Assembly: GCA_009781085.1 (NCBI GenBank)
Contig: WQYV01000013.1
Location: 1-41,806, forward strand
Length of the DNA stretch: 41,806 nucleotides
Direction of reading: 5' to 3'
Origin: Betaproteobacteria bacterium
GTDB taxonomy: Bacteria; Pseudomonadota; Gammaproteobacteria; Burkholderiales; Rhodocyclaceae
The notes beneath the pieces were generated by a model. That model saw nothing but the letters and a program-made list of their open reading frames with translations. It ran no database searches and was not told where the DNA came from. Below, piece by piece: positions 18,746 to 25,836 of this stretch. The position numbers were made by a program, and so were the translations under genes. Every line of letters starts with the position of its first letter. Position 1 is the stretch's first letter.

Positions 18746-19645
18746 TCAATGCGTCAGGGACAGGATTGCCTCCCTGGAAAGTCCCGTCAGCGCCATGATT
18801 TCTTCGATGGGCAGGTTTCTTTTCAGGGCGGCATGGGCGACGGAGAGAAGCCCTTCTTCACGACCTTCTCCGCGCCCTTCTTCACGACCTTTTTCGAGTC
18901 CTTCTTCGCGCCCTTTTTCAAGCCCCTCTTTAAGCCCTTTCTCTCTTGCCGCCTGCATCCGTGCGGCGTTGTCCCATTCCATCTTTTCGCGGGATTCGGC
19001 CAGCAGCCGCGTGCGTTCGTCTTCCGAGAGCTCTTGCAGCCGGGCAACGGCCTTGCCGATCTGGGGGTTTTTCTCTGCGAGCATCTTCAACTCCTCTTCC
19101 TGCCGTGCATCCAGGAACTTCAGCCAGTCCCATAGTGCGCTTCCGTCCGTATTGTGCGGCAATTTCGTCAGTTCCAGGGTGTTGACTTCCATGATGTCGC
19201 TGAATTCCGAACCAGTCCTGGGGTCATGGAGCCGGTAACGGTTGTGGTAGCAATCGTTTTCCGGGATTTGGACGTAGTCGGTGATCAGGATGCAGATCGA
19301 ACGTTCGATCTTCTGGTAGCTCTCCCCCCGGCTGACCTGTTCGGTGATCATGCGGGAGAGGTAGAAGATGATGCGTTCGCGCATCTGGGGTTGTTCGGCG
19401 ACCTGGATTTCGATGTCGATCATTTTGCCGGTGCCGGTCTTGGCCTTGACGTCGAGGACGCCCTGTTTGTCGTCGATGCCTTCGCCGTTCAGGTGCGGGT
19501 CGACGAGCACGATGTCCAGAAGGTCTTCAGGGGGCAAGTCGAGTGCGGCCTTGAGGAAATCGGTCAGTGGCCCGGTGTTGCGGGCGTCCCCGAAAAGCAG
19601 CTTGAAGACCAGGTCGTTGCGGGGCGAGAGGAAGGGGCGGGGCAT
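18746..19645 (-). CDS. Rpn family nuclease / PD-(D/E)XK transposase-like protein
   Basis: A 299-residue protein of the Rpn (recombination-promoting nuclease, formerly putative transposase) family. The opening LSPRNDLVFKLLFGD, the PD-(D/E)XK core GVLDVKAKTGTGKMIDIEIQ (acidic residue plus E-x-Q) and the Tyr-rich RERIIFYLSRMITEQV helix are characteristic. The C-terminal part has a charged repeat with period eight (GLEKGREE), encoded by a 24-bp repeat at about 18850-18935, followed by a helix ending LTGLSREAILSL. Family members are DNA endonucleases that raise RecA-independent recombination. No inverted terminal repeats or target duplication are evident, but hairpin repeats lie directly downstream. 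Confidence 0.88.
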   Translation of the reverse strand: MPRPFLSPRNDLVFKLLFGDARNTGPLTDFLKAALDLPPEDLLDIVLVDPHLNGEGIDDKQGVLDVKAKTGTGKMIDIEIQVAEQPQMRERIIFYLSRMITEQVSRGESYQKIERSICILITDYVQIPENDCYHNRYRLHDPRTGSEFSDIMEVNTLELTKLPHNTDGSALWDWLKFLDARQEEELKMLAEKNPQIGKAVARLQELSEDERTRLLAESREKMEWDNAARMQAAREKGLKEGLEKGREEGLEKGREEGRGEGREEGLLSVAHAALKRNLPIEEIMALTGLSREAILSLTH

Positions 19646-19818
19646 CTTGAATTCTCCGGAGTTTTATATAGCATATTCCATGAGTAAATCTTTTTCAAGA
19701 TGCTGATGTAATTTTTTATGGACGACGTCATACGTCGAGGTCTGTTACGTGCAACCCAAAACCCCCCTCTCCCGCAAGCGGGCGAAGGATCAAAGAAATG
19801 AGTTCTCAACTCATCACA

Positions 19819-19857
19819 AATTTCACTCTTGACAGAAATTTCAGAAAATTGTAGATT
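19819..19857 (+). promoter_or_regulatory. Promoter and candidate operator of the GbsR-type regulator
   Basis: A perfect -35 TTGACA (19829-19834), a 17-base spacer and TAGATT (19852-19857) predict a start at about 19864, the A of the ATG. The module AATTTCACT-N4-ACAGAAAT begins at 19819 and overlaps the -35 and spacer. The same module with the same spacing recurs at 20438. Autorepression by the regulator is the natural inference. Confidence 0.6.
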
Positions 19858-19863
19858 AAAAAA

Positions 19864-20415
19864 ATGAAGCTCACACCTGTATCCGAACGGTTCATCCTGC
19901 ACTGGGGCGAAATGGGCTCCCGCTGGGGCGTCAATCGCACTGTTGCGCAAATCCACGCCCTGTTGTTCCTGGCTGGCAGGCCGGTTGCTGCGGACGAGAT
20001 TGCCGAAACGCTCGCGCTTGCCCGCTCGAACGTCAGCAATAGCCTGAAGGAATTGCAGGCTTGGCGCCTCGTCCGTGTGGTGCACATGATCGGGGAGAGG
20101 CGCGACCATTTCGAAACTTCAAAAGATGTCTGGGAACTGTTCCGGCTGATCGTCGAAGGACGCCGCCAACGTGAAATCGACCCCACCTTGACGGCATTGC
20201 GCGACTGCCTGATGAGCCCGGAACTGGATCAGGAACCGAAGGAAAGCGTCCAACGTATCCAGGAAACCCTGGATTTTCTCGAAACACTGACCACATGGGC
20301 CGACGAAATGCTGCGCCTGAAACCTGAAACCTTGACGAAGACGTTGGGCATCGGGGCACGCATCAGCCACGTAGTCCGCAGAACCAAGAAGCAAAACACC
20401 ACCGCAACAGGCTGA
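19864..20415 (+). CDS. GbsR/MarR family transcriptional regulator
   Basis: A winged-helix regulator of 183 residues with the GbsR family opening FILHWGEMGSRWGVNRTVAQIHALL and the DNA-recognition region ADEIAETLALARSNVSNSLKELQAWRLV (about residues 40-68), then a dimerising C-terminal helical part. The family start at MKLTPVSERF fits ATG 19864. No Shine-Dalgarno precedes it, and the predicted transcription start coincides with the ATG, so the mRNA is probably leaderless. An intrinsic terminator overlaps the stop codon. It probably controls itself and the downstream membrane protein/SDR pair. Confidence 0.88.
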   Translation: MKLTPVSERFILHWGEMGSRWGVNRTVAQIHALLFLAGRPVAADEIAETLALARSNVSNSLKELQAWRLVRVVHMIGERRDHFETSKDVWELFRLIVEGRRQREIDPTLTALRDCLMSPELDQEPKESVQRIQETLDFLETLTTWADEMLRLKPETLTKTLGIGARISHVVRRTKKQNTTATG

Positions 20416-20430
20416 CCTGCCTGTTTTTTT
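20406..20430 (+). terminator. Intrinsic terminator overlapping the regulator stop codon
   Basis: AACAGGC (20406-20412) pairs with GCCTGTT (20419-20425) and is followed by a T run to 20430. The TGA stop of the regulator lies in the six-base loop. Confidence 0.85.
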
Positions 20431-20437
20431 AACCTGA

Positions 20438-20465
20438 AATTTCACTTAATACAGAAATAACTGTA
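20438..20465 (+). promoter_or_regulatory. Second operator-like module upstream of the membrane protein gene
   Basis: AATTTCACT (20438-20446) and ACAGAAAT (20451-20458) repeat the module at 19819 with identical spacing. The second half sits in a palindrome TACAG-AAATAA-CTGTA (20450-20465). It lies 20 bases before the start of the next gene, so that gene probably has its own promoter here under the same regulator. Confidence 0.5.
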
Positions 20466-20484
20466 ATTAATGAAGGAGGTTTCC

Positions 20485-20847
20485 ATGTTACCAATCATTC
20501 TTTCACTCACCCAAGTGGCGATGCCCATCATTGCCAGTCTCGTTGCCGCAACCTACTTGCACGAAGTAATTCAACGGCTATTGGCCGATTTGTGCGGCAC
20601 CGAAGATCGCGCACGATTCTGGACTCGATGTTCAGTCGTCGCGATGTTTGCTGCGCCGCTCATGCTGGTGCTGCTGGTTACAGATATACCAAACACATAC
20701 ACAGGCATTGAGGCCGCAGGATACACGATGCGTGTCTTGCGTCAGACGCTGGCCTGGACGGCAGGTGGAATTCTGGCTGCCGTCGGCGTGATTGCTTATG
20801 TCGTGATGCGGTATATCCCGCGTGAAATTAAAGGGAGCACATCATGA
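20485..20847 (+). CDS. Small membrane protein of unknown function
   Basis: A 120-residue protein with three hydrophobic segments (about residues 2-25, 52-70 and 90-112) separated by polar loops, so probably an inner-membrane protein. I recognise no family. The start ATG 20485 has a strong GGAGG five bases upstream. It ends in a four-base ATGA overlap with the SDR-type pseudogene, so the two were one operon under the GbsR-type regulator. Confidence 0.7.
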   Translation: MLPIILSLTQVAMPIIASLVAATYLHEVIQRLLADLCGTEDRARFWTRCSVVAMFAAPLMLVLLVTDIPNTYTGIEAAGYTMRVLRQTLAWTAGGILAAVGVIAYVVMRYIPREIKGSTS

Positions 20848-21270
20848 AAGTGTTGGTATGCGGCGCAAACGGGTTTGTTGGCAATGCCATTTCGACCCAC
20901 CTCGAACAGGATGGCCATCAGGTCATACGTGGGGTGCGACGACCGACGCACCCAGGGGAAATTTCCATCGACTATACGACCGACCTGACTGCGGATCAGT
21001 GGTTGAACAAACTGGACGGCGTCGAGGTTGTTGTAAATGCAGTCGGTATCCGTTGCGCTATATCTGCTCGCGGGCCTGTGCTGGTTGCCGGTCGTGTGGA
21101 TTCAACTCCGGATGCGGCACATTACATCCGAATCGGAGGCACGGGGAGATATTGCGCTCCCATCGGCCTATTGGCGTTATGCACGAATCTGGGAATACCT
21201 TAGTTATCCGGCTTTTCTGGCGATGGTTGCGGTTTATTTCCTGATGGTTTTGAAACCAACCCTGTTTTAG
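20844..21270 (+). pseudogene. Internally deleted SDR/epimerase with DoxX-like C-terminus
   Basis: The first 69 codons encode the NAD-binding start of an extended SDR/epimerase (MKVLVCGANGFVGNAISTHL, then the usual VEVVVNAVG strand). The frame then loses similarity and stops at 21203. From about 21055 the +1 frame instead encodes a membrane C-terminus (ALYLLAGLCWLPVVWIQLRMR ... FLAMVAVYFLMVLKP) like the DUF2269/DoxX-like domain often fused to such SDRs. The middle of a roughly 430-residue protein is therefore missing and the remaining parts are out of frame. The short upstream frame may still be translated (119 codons) but would lack the catalytic Tyr-Lys region. Confidence 0.75.
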
Positions 21271-21304
21271 GGCCTTGTTTGCATGTAAAGCGCAATCCCA
21301 AAAC

Positions 21305-21345
21305 AAAAGGGCTGTATCCCGTAATACGGAACCCAGCCCTTTTTT
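21305..21345. terminator. Bidirectional intrinsic terminator
   Basis: AAAAGGGCTG (21305-21314) pairs with CAGCCCTTTT (21334-21343) around a loop with an inner CCGTA/TACGG stem, with T tracts on both strands. It lies between the convergent SDR remnant and phasin gene. Confidence 0.9.
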
Positions 21346-21396
21346 GACCTGCCACAGCTTTAAAGCATGTGGCATCCGACTATGGGAGGAAATCCC

Positions 21397-21960
21397 TCAG
21401 GCGGACTTCTTCGAGGAGGTTTTGGCGGTAGTGGTAACAGCCTTGACCGTGGCATTGGTGGCCGCGGCAACGTTGGCTTCAGCGATTTCGGTCGCTTGTT
21501 TGACGGCCTTGGAAAAATTGTCGTAAGCGCTGTTGGCAGCGGCGATGGCCGATTTGACAGCAGCAACGGCAACGTCGGAACCAGCCGGGGCGGACTTAGC
21601 GGCCTTGTCGAGCGCGGAGGAAACGTTCTTGTTCAGTTCGGCAAGTTGGGTTTCGAGCACTTTCGCCAGCTCTTCCTGGCCTTGCGAGGCGATTTCATAA
21701 ACGCTGCGGGCGTAGGCAACAGACTTTTCCAGCAAGGGCTGGATCAGCGAGGCTTGCAGGGAAACCAGTTCTTGCACGTCCTTGGTACCCAGCAGGGCCT
21801 TGGTGTTGGAGACGCTGTCTTCAAGAACGGAACGGGCGGTGTTGAGGTTAAGGGCAGCCAGACGCTCAGCGTTGGCAAAGGCGCTGTTGGTGAGGCTCAG
21901 CAGGGTTTCGATGTTGGCCTTGTTGGAAGCGGCAAACTGCTCAGGGTTAAACGTAGTCAT
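21397..21960 (-). CDS. Phasin family protein
   Basis: A 187-residue amphipathic helical protein that by family coats polyhydroxyalkanoate granules. The phasin pattern is clear: FAASNKANIETLLSLTNSAF near the N-terminus, the AALNLNTARSVLEDS segment, and LLEKSVAYARSVYEIASQGQEELAK. The C-terminus is Ala/Thr/Lys-rich, ending KTSSKKSA. I chose ATG 21960 because GAGGAG lies just upstream; the in-frame extension to 22101 crosses the operators. Its own promoter and two palindromes are upstream. No PHA synthase is in the window. Confidence 0.93.
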   Translation of the reverse strand: MTTFNPEQFAASNKANIETLLSLTNSAFANAERLAALNLNTARSVLEDSVSNTKALLGTKDVQELVSLQASLIQPLLEKSVAYARSVYEIASQGQEELAKVLETQLAELNKNVSSALDKAAKSAPAGSDVAVAAVKSAIAAANSAYDNFSKAVKQATEIAEANVAAATNATVKAVTTTAKTSSKKSA

Positions 21961-22066
21961 TGGACTCTCCTCTGAAAATAACGTGGTAGTGTGGAAGCGA
22001 AACAGCAAAAACGACGGAAGTACTACTCTACTGCGGGTTAGGGGTTTGGCGATATGCCATACTGCA

Positions 22067-22109
22067 TTGTTGCGTAGCAACAAATTACTGTATTGCTGCA
22101 TAGCAGCAA
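22067..22109. promoter_or_regulatory. Two TTGYTGC palindromes, candidate PhaR operators
   Basis: TTGTTGCGTAGCAACAA (22067-22083) and TTGCTGCATAGCAGCAA (22093-22109) each have 7-bp arms and a 3-base centre, spaced 26 bases centre to centre. They sit just downstream of the phasin promoter, where repressor binding would block transcription. PhaR, the PHA-responsive repressor of phasin genes, is known to prefer TGC-rich palindromes (CTGC-N3/4-GCAG). Confidence 0.6.
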
Positions 22110-22118
22110 GTGACGTTC

Positions 22119-22146
22119 ATTGTAACCAGTGGGAACTGGATGTCAA
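22119..22146 (-). promoter_or_regulatory. Phasin gene promoter
   Basis: On the minus strand a perfect TTGACA (22146-22141), a 16-base spacer and TACAAT (22124-22119) give a strong sigma-70 promoter directed at the phasin gene, with an untranslated leader of about 150 bases. From the lptA stop (22287) to the phasin ATG there are about 325 bases; apart from this promoter and the palindromes I see nothing else there. Confidence 0.75.
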
Positions 22147-22286
22147 GTATTTTTTGTGCGTCGCACAAGAAATATTTCACACTTTTCTTCGCATTCAGTT
22201 CGCATAGCGATTCCAATATTCCATACCTGTAAGAAATATATGCCATGAAAGTGGCAATGACGGGGGTGTTCGTTCGCGATACGCGT

Positions 22287-22841
22287 TCAGCGCCCGGTAG
22301 CGGGCGGGTTGGTTTTGTTGTCTTTAGGTGGGATGGTCACGTGCACGCGGCTCGTAGCGGGAGTTTTGCTACCACTAGAATGCCCTGGTGCGTCGGTTAC
22401 GAGATAGTTTTCGGTGGCGGCATCGTATTCGATGTACTGACCTCGCACTATGTTGCCAGCACTCTGGATCTGGGCGCGGTTGAAAAGTTTGGCTCGTTCG
22501 TTCTGGCTACTGTATTCGATGCGCTCGGCTTCGCCATCGACCCAGGCTCCGTCGCTCATGCGTTTTTGGCGGAAAGTAACAAGCCGCCCGCTTCCAGCGG
22601 TAGCAACGCCGTTGTGAAAACCCGCAGTATCCTGGGTAACGACGATTTTGTCGCCCTTGAGCATCAACGTCCCCTGGGTCAGCACGACGCTACCTTCAAA
22701 GACGTGAACCTTATTGCGGTCGTCCACGGTCACTTTGTCGGCATCGATGTTGACCGGTTGGCTACGGTCGGGCGATTGGGCGTGGGCAGAAACGGAAACC
22801 GACAGTAACACGGCCATAGCAGCAGAAAGGATGTGCATCAT
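22287..22841 (-). CDS. lptA: Lipopolysaccharide transport protein LptA
   Basis: Periplasmic bridge protein that carries LPS from LptC to LptD. The 184-residue protein has a signal peptide (about residues 1-22, ending SAHAQ) and the OstA-like beta-jellyroll with INIDADKV-type opening (VNIDADKVTVDDRNKVHVFEGSVVLTQG) and VRGQYIEYDAATENY. GAGGAA precedes the start (ATG 22841 or 22838). It follows lptC by eight bases. The C-terminal tail is Pro/Thr/Lys-rich. Confidence 0.92.
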   Translation of the reverse strand: MMHILSAAMAVLLSVSVSAHAQSPDRSQPVNIDADKVTVDDRNKVHVFEGSVVLTQGTLMLKGDKIVVTQDTAGFHNGVATAGSGRLVTFRQKRMSDGAWVDGEAERIEYSSQNERAKLFNRAQIQSAGNIVRGQYIEYDAATENYLVTDAPGHSSGSKTPATSRVHVTIPPKDNKTNPPATGR

Positions 22842-22849
22842 GAATTCCT

Positions 22850-23428
22850 CTAATGTCGGGGAATAAGGTACATCCGGACTTTCCCGGAAAGTTTCATGAC
22901 GCCAAATACATTATCGGCTACGAAACTGTTGGCATCGGTGGCGGTCTTCCCCTGAGTGAGACGCACGGGGACATTGCTGATGGCACGCTGCTCCTGTGGC
23001 CAGACAGTCAGTTGTTCCGAGGAAAAATGCATAGGCAAGTCAGGGGGGATACCTTCGCGTTCGCCCTCGACATGACCGGCAAAGTCCACGCGTTCGCCTT
23101 TGGGGGCAACTTCACCTTGGTCAGCGTTGATCCACATGTGTCGCCCTTGGGTGATGAGTTGCAACCGAGGTTGTTCAGAGTAGGTTGAATCGGTGGCAGG
23201 CAGATGAGTGAGACGCGGAGAATCGAGCGTATAGCGCAGCTTGCCATCCTTGGCAAAACCCGTGATGCGCACCACCTCGGCGATGAAGTCCGGCGTCCGG
23301 TTGACGGCGGCATCGGCGACGGGCTCGGGGCTGCGGGTCGCATGTTCGAGCCAAGTGGCTCCGGCAGCGAGCAACGCCGCAATGGCCAGGGGGTAGAAGC
23401 GGTAAATGAAGTTGAGGAGCCCGTGCAT
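22850..23428 (-). CDS. lptC: LPS export ABC transporter periplasmic protein LptC
   Basis: Bitopic inner-membrane protein that passes LPS from the LptBFG transporter to LptA. The 192-residue protein has an N-terminal membrane segment (about residues 8-27) and a periplasmic LptC domain with DFIAEVVRITGFAKDGKLRYTLDSPRLTHLPATDSTY and the FVADNVFGVMKLSGKVRMYL end. Its start overlaps the kdsD stop by one base (TGATG). Confidence 0.9.
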   Translation of the reverse strand: MHGLLNFIYRFYPLAIAALLAAGATWLEHATRSPEPVADAAVNRTPDFIAEVVRITGFAKDGKLRYTLDSPRLTHLPATDSTYSEQPRLQLITQGRHMWINADQGEVAPKGERVDFAGHVEGEREGIPPDLPMHFSSEQLTVWPQEQRAISNVPVRLTQGKTATDANSFVADNVFGVMKLSGKVRMYLIPRH

Positions 23429-24417
23429 CAGATGACCTGTGCTTGCATGAGGTCATGCGTGTTCAGCGCCCCCACGAGCACGCCTGCCCCATCGACGACC
23501 AAAAGCTGGCTGATGCACAGCCGCTCCATTATTTCGGCGGCCTCCACCGCAAGGGCGTCCGGTTTAATAGTACTCGGACTTTTCGTTAGTACATCGGCAA
23601 GCTGCGTGGTACGCACGTCGATGCCGTTTTCCAGGGCGCGGCGCAAGTCGCCGTCAGTAAAAATGCCTTCTGGCTTACCATCGGCTCCCACTGCCACCGT
23701 CATGCCCATGCCGCCGCGCGTCATGGCAAGCAGCGCCTCGCTTAGGAGTGCGCCACCTACGATGGCTGGCACTCGCTCGCGTGGGCGCATCACGTCCCGC
23801 ACATGTGTAAGCAGCCGTCGGCCGAGGCTGCCGCCGGGGTGCGAGCGCGCAAAATCTTCGGCATCAAAACCGCGTGCATCAAGCAGTGCCACTGCGATCG
23901 CGTCCGACAAAGCCAGTTCGGCGGTAGTGCTGGCAGTGGGTGCGAGGTTGAGCGGGCAGGCTTCTTCGCTGACAGCGGCATCAAGATGAATGTCGGCTTC
24001 GCGCGCAAGCGGCGAACCAGCGTTGCCGGTCATGGCAATCAGCCGCGCCCCGCGCCGTTTGGCTTGCGGCACGATGGCAAGCAGTTCCGCGCTTGCGCCC
24101 GAGTTGGAGATGGCAATCACAATGTCTTCGGCGGTAATCATACCGAGGTCGCCATGTGCGGCTTCCGCTGCATGCACGAAGTAAGCCGGGGTTCCCGTGC
24201 TCGCCAGGGTGGCTGCGAACTTGCGCGCAATGTGGCCCGATTTGCCGATACCGCTAACGATAACCCTGCCCCGGCATTGGAGGATCATGTCGATGGTTTG
24301 CCCGAAGTTTTCATCGATCCGCCCGGCGAGCGCAGTAACCGCTTGCGCCTCGATTTCGAGCACGCGGCGACCCAGTTCTAGCGCACGACGGAGAGATGAT
24401 GTAGAAACGGTATTCAT
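23428..24417 (-). CDS. kdsD: Arabinose-5-phosphate isomerase
   Basis: Interconverts ribulose-5-phosphate and arabinose-5-phosphate, the first step toward Kdo of the LPS core. The 329-residue protein has a SIS domain (about 40-175) with GRVIVSGIGKSGHIARKFA and the ISNSGASAELL phosphosugar-binding loop, then two CBS domains (about 210-325) with GMGMTVAVGADGKPEGIFTDGDLRRAL. It heads kdsD-lptC-lptA. The kdsC gene often found between kdsD and lptC is absent here. Confidence 0.95.
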   Translation of the reverse strand: MNTVSTSSLRRALELGRRVLEIEAQAVTALAGRIDENFGQTIDMILQCRGRVIVSGIGKSGHIARKFAATLASTGTPAYFVHAAEAAHGDLGMITAEDIVIAISNSGASAELLAIVPQAKRRGARLIAMTGNAGSPLAREADIHLDAAVSEEACPLNLAPTASTTAELALSDAIAVALLDARGFDAEDFARSHPGGSLGRRLLTHVRDVMRPRERVPAIVGGALLSEALLAMTRGGMGMTVAVGADGKPEGIFTDGDLRRALENGIDVRTTQLADVLTKSPSTIKPDALAVEAAEIMERLCISQLLVVDGAGVLVGALNTHDLMQAQVI

Positions 24418-24435
24418 CCTTACGATTGTATACGG

Positions 24436-24461
24436 TAGTTGTCAGCATTTACTGACAACTA
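24436..24461. repeat. Perfect 10-bp inverted repeat upstream of kdsD
   Basis: TAGTTGTCAG (24436-24445) and CTGACAACTA (24452-24461) with a 6-base centre lie between the Crp/Fnr stop and the kdsD start. There is no T tract directly after the stem on the minus strand, so it could be an operator for kdsD or a weak terminator of the regulator gene. Confidence 0.6.
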
Positions 24462-24485
24462 AAAACTAAAAATGACAATTGAATT

Positions 24486-25211
24486 TCAGTCTTCGTACCG
24501 TTGCAACTTGCGAATGTCTGGGATATGGATTTCCCTGCCTTGAACGGTAATCAGCCCAAGTTCTGCAAGCTCGTGCAGGATGCGCGAAAAATGCTCTTGC
24601 GTCATGTTGAGGTAGGACGCGATGACGTTTTTGCTGATGCTGAAATGAATGTCGCAGGCATGCTCTTCAGAGGAAAGGGCTTCGCTCGGGATTTCCCGCA
24701 GCAAATAGCCGATGACGCGCTTCTTGCCGGAATGCAGCGAATAGTCTTCGATGTCGCTGATGAGTTGATGCATTCGCATGGAAAGGCTTGCAAGCATTTT
24801 ACGGGCCAGCACGGGGCTCCGTTCCAGTTCCTCGAAGATAGTGGTCTTGGGGAGGTAGAGCACCCAGGAATCGGCTAATGCCTGTGCAGAAACAACATAG
24901 GATCGTTCCAGGAACATCAGTGCTTCCCCGAACATCTGCCCAGGACGGATGATCTCCACGACCTTCTCGTGCCCGTGAGGCGAGATGAAAAACAGCTTGA
25001 CCAAACCGACGAGGAGCACGTGCAGCCCCTTGCAATCGTCCCCTTTGTTAAACAAAACCTCACCTTTTTTTGGGCGGAGATCCCGCACATTCTGCGTAAT
25101 GCGTGCGATTTCTTCAGGCGAGAGGCTGTTGAAGAGGGGTTGGCCAGCTAGCAGCGCTTTGAAGTCGGGTTTCGGCTTTTGAAGCATGGAGCGATCTGGG
25201 GGCAAGTACAT
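24486..25211 (-). CDS. Crp/Fnr family transcriptional regulator
   Basis: A regulator of about 241 residues with an N-terminal cyclic-nucleotide-type sensor domain (about 30-145; GEVLFNKGDDCKGLHVLLVGLVKLF, GQMFGEALMFL) and a C-terminal winged helix whose recognition region is ISKNVIASYLNMTQEHFSRILHEL. The Fnr cysteine cluster is missing, so it is not an oxygen sensor of the Fnr [4Fe-4S] type; Dnr/NnrR-like or other small-molecule sensing is possible. Two starts are plausible: ATG 25211 (MYLPPDRSM), used here, with GGAAG eight bases upstream, or GTG 25244. It lies upstream of kdsD on the same strand, but functional linkage is not evident. Confidence 0.88.
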   Translation of the reverse strand: MYLPPDRSMLQKPKPDFKALLAGQPLFNSLSPEEIARITQNVRDLRPKKGEVLFNKGDDCKGLHVLLVGLVKLFFISPHGHEKVVEIIRPGQMFGEALMFLERSYVVSAQALADSWVLYLPKTTIFEELERSPVLARKMLASLSMRMHQLISDIEDYSLHSGKKRVIGYLLREIPSEALSSEEHACDIHFSISKNVIASYLNMTQEHFSRILHELAELGLITVQGREIHIPDIRKLQRYED

Positions 25212-25333
25212 AACGGTGGCTTCCGTGTCGAGTAGTGTTTTCACAAATGTCCATGAATGTTATTCGTTTTTTCCACAATAGTGACGGAATACCTGATGTC
25301 TTTCTGGCGGATGCGTGCTCCAATAAAAAAGAC

Positions 25334-25361
25334 TTGCAATCTATTCTCAGACTGCTAAAAT
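25334..25361 (+). promoter_or_regulatory. Promoter of the rplN (spc) operon
   Basis: TTGCAA (25334-25339), a 16-base spacer and TAAAAT (25356-25361) predict a start near 25368 and a leader of about 90 bases before rplN. Confidence 0.6.
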
Positions 25362-25373
25362 GCGCGGTTTCGT

Positions 25374-25394
25374 GTCCCGGGGCTCATCCGGGAC
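25374..25394 (+). promoter_or_regulatory. Hairpin in the rplN leader
   Basis: GTCCCGG (25374-25380) pairs with CCGGGAC (25388-25394) right at the predicted 5' end of the mRNA. It may stabilise the transcript or be part of a ribosomal-protein-responsive leader; no known class is recognised. Confidence 0.5.
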
Positions 25395-25456
25395 GATGAC
25401 CCGAACGGGTTCCAATACTGGCCGCTCCTGGAGCGGGACAAGTTGGGGATAAATTC

Positions 25457-25825
25457 ATGATTCAAATGCAGTCCAGGCTCGACGTAGCCGACAACACCGG
25501 CGCGCGCTCGGTGATGTGCATCAAGGTGCTTGGCGGTTCGAAACGCCGTTATGCCACCGTAGGCGACATCATCAAGGTCACGGTAAAGGATGCCGCGCCA
25601 CGGGGGCGGGTCAAAAAGGGGGACATCTACAGTGCCGTCGTCGTACGCACGGCCAAGGGTGTACGCCGTCCCGATGGGTCGCTCATCAAATTCGACAACA
25701 ACGCAGCCGTGTTGCTCAACAACAAGCTTGAGCCGATCGGTACGCGCATCTTTGGGCCGGTGACACGCGAATTGCGCTCCGAACGGTTCATGAAGATCGT
25801 GTCGCTGGCACCGGAAGTGCTCTGA
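25457..25825 (+). CDS. rplN: Ribosomal protein uL14
   Basis: Large-subunit protein of 122 residues at the 30S interface, next to uL19. The family opening [17 protein letters not shown] and the [23 protein letters not shown] block are intact. It is the first gene of the ribosomal cluster in this window; rpsQ, which normally precedes it, is absent and a Crp/Fnr gene on the other strand lies upstream instead. Confidence 0.98.
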   Translation: MIQMQSRLDVADNTGARSVMCIKVLGGSKRRYATVGDIIKVTVKDAAPRGRVKKGDIYSAVVVRTAKGVRRPDGSLIKFDNNAAVLLNNKLEPIGTRIFGPVTRELRSERFMKIVSLAPEVL

Positions 25826-25836
25826 GGGGTTCCGAG

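Noticed and set aside
19765-19790. CCCGCAAGCGGG stem near the Rpn start as a terminator
   Set aside because: It has a two-base loop and no T tract and lies upstream of both flanking genes, so a terminator role is unsupported.
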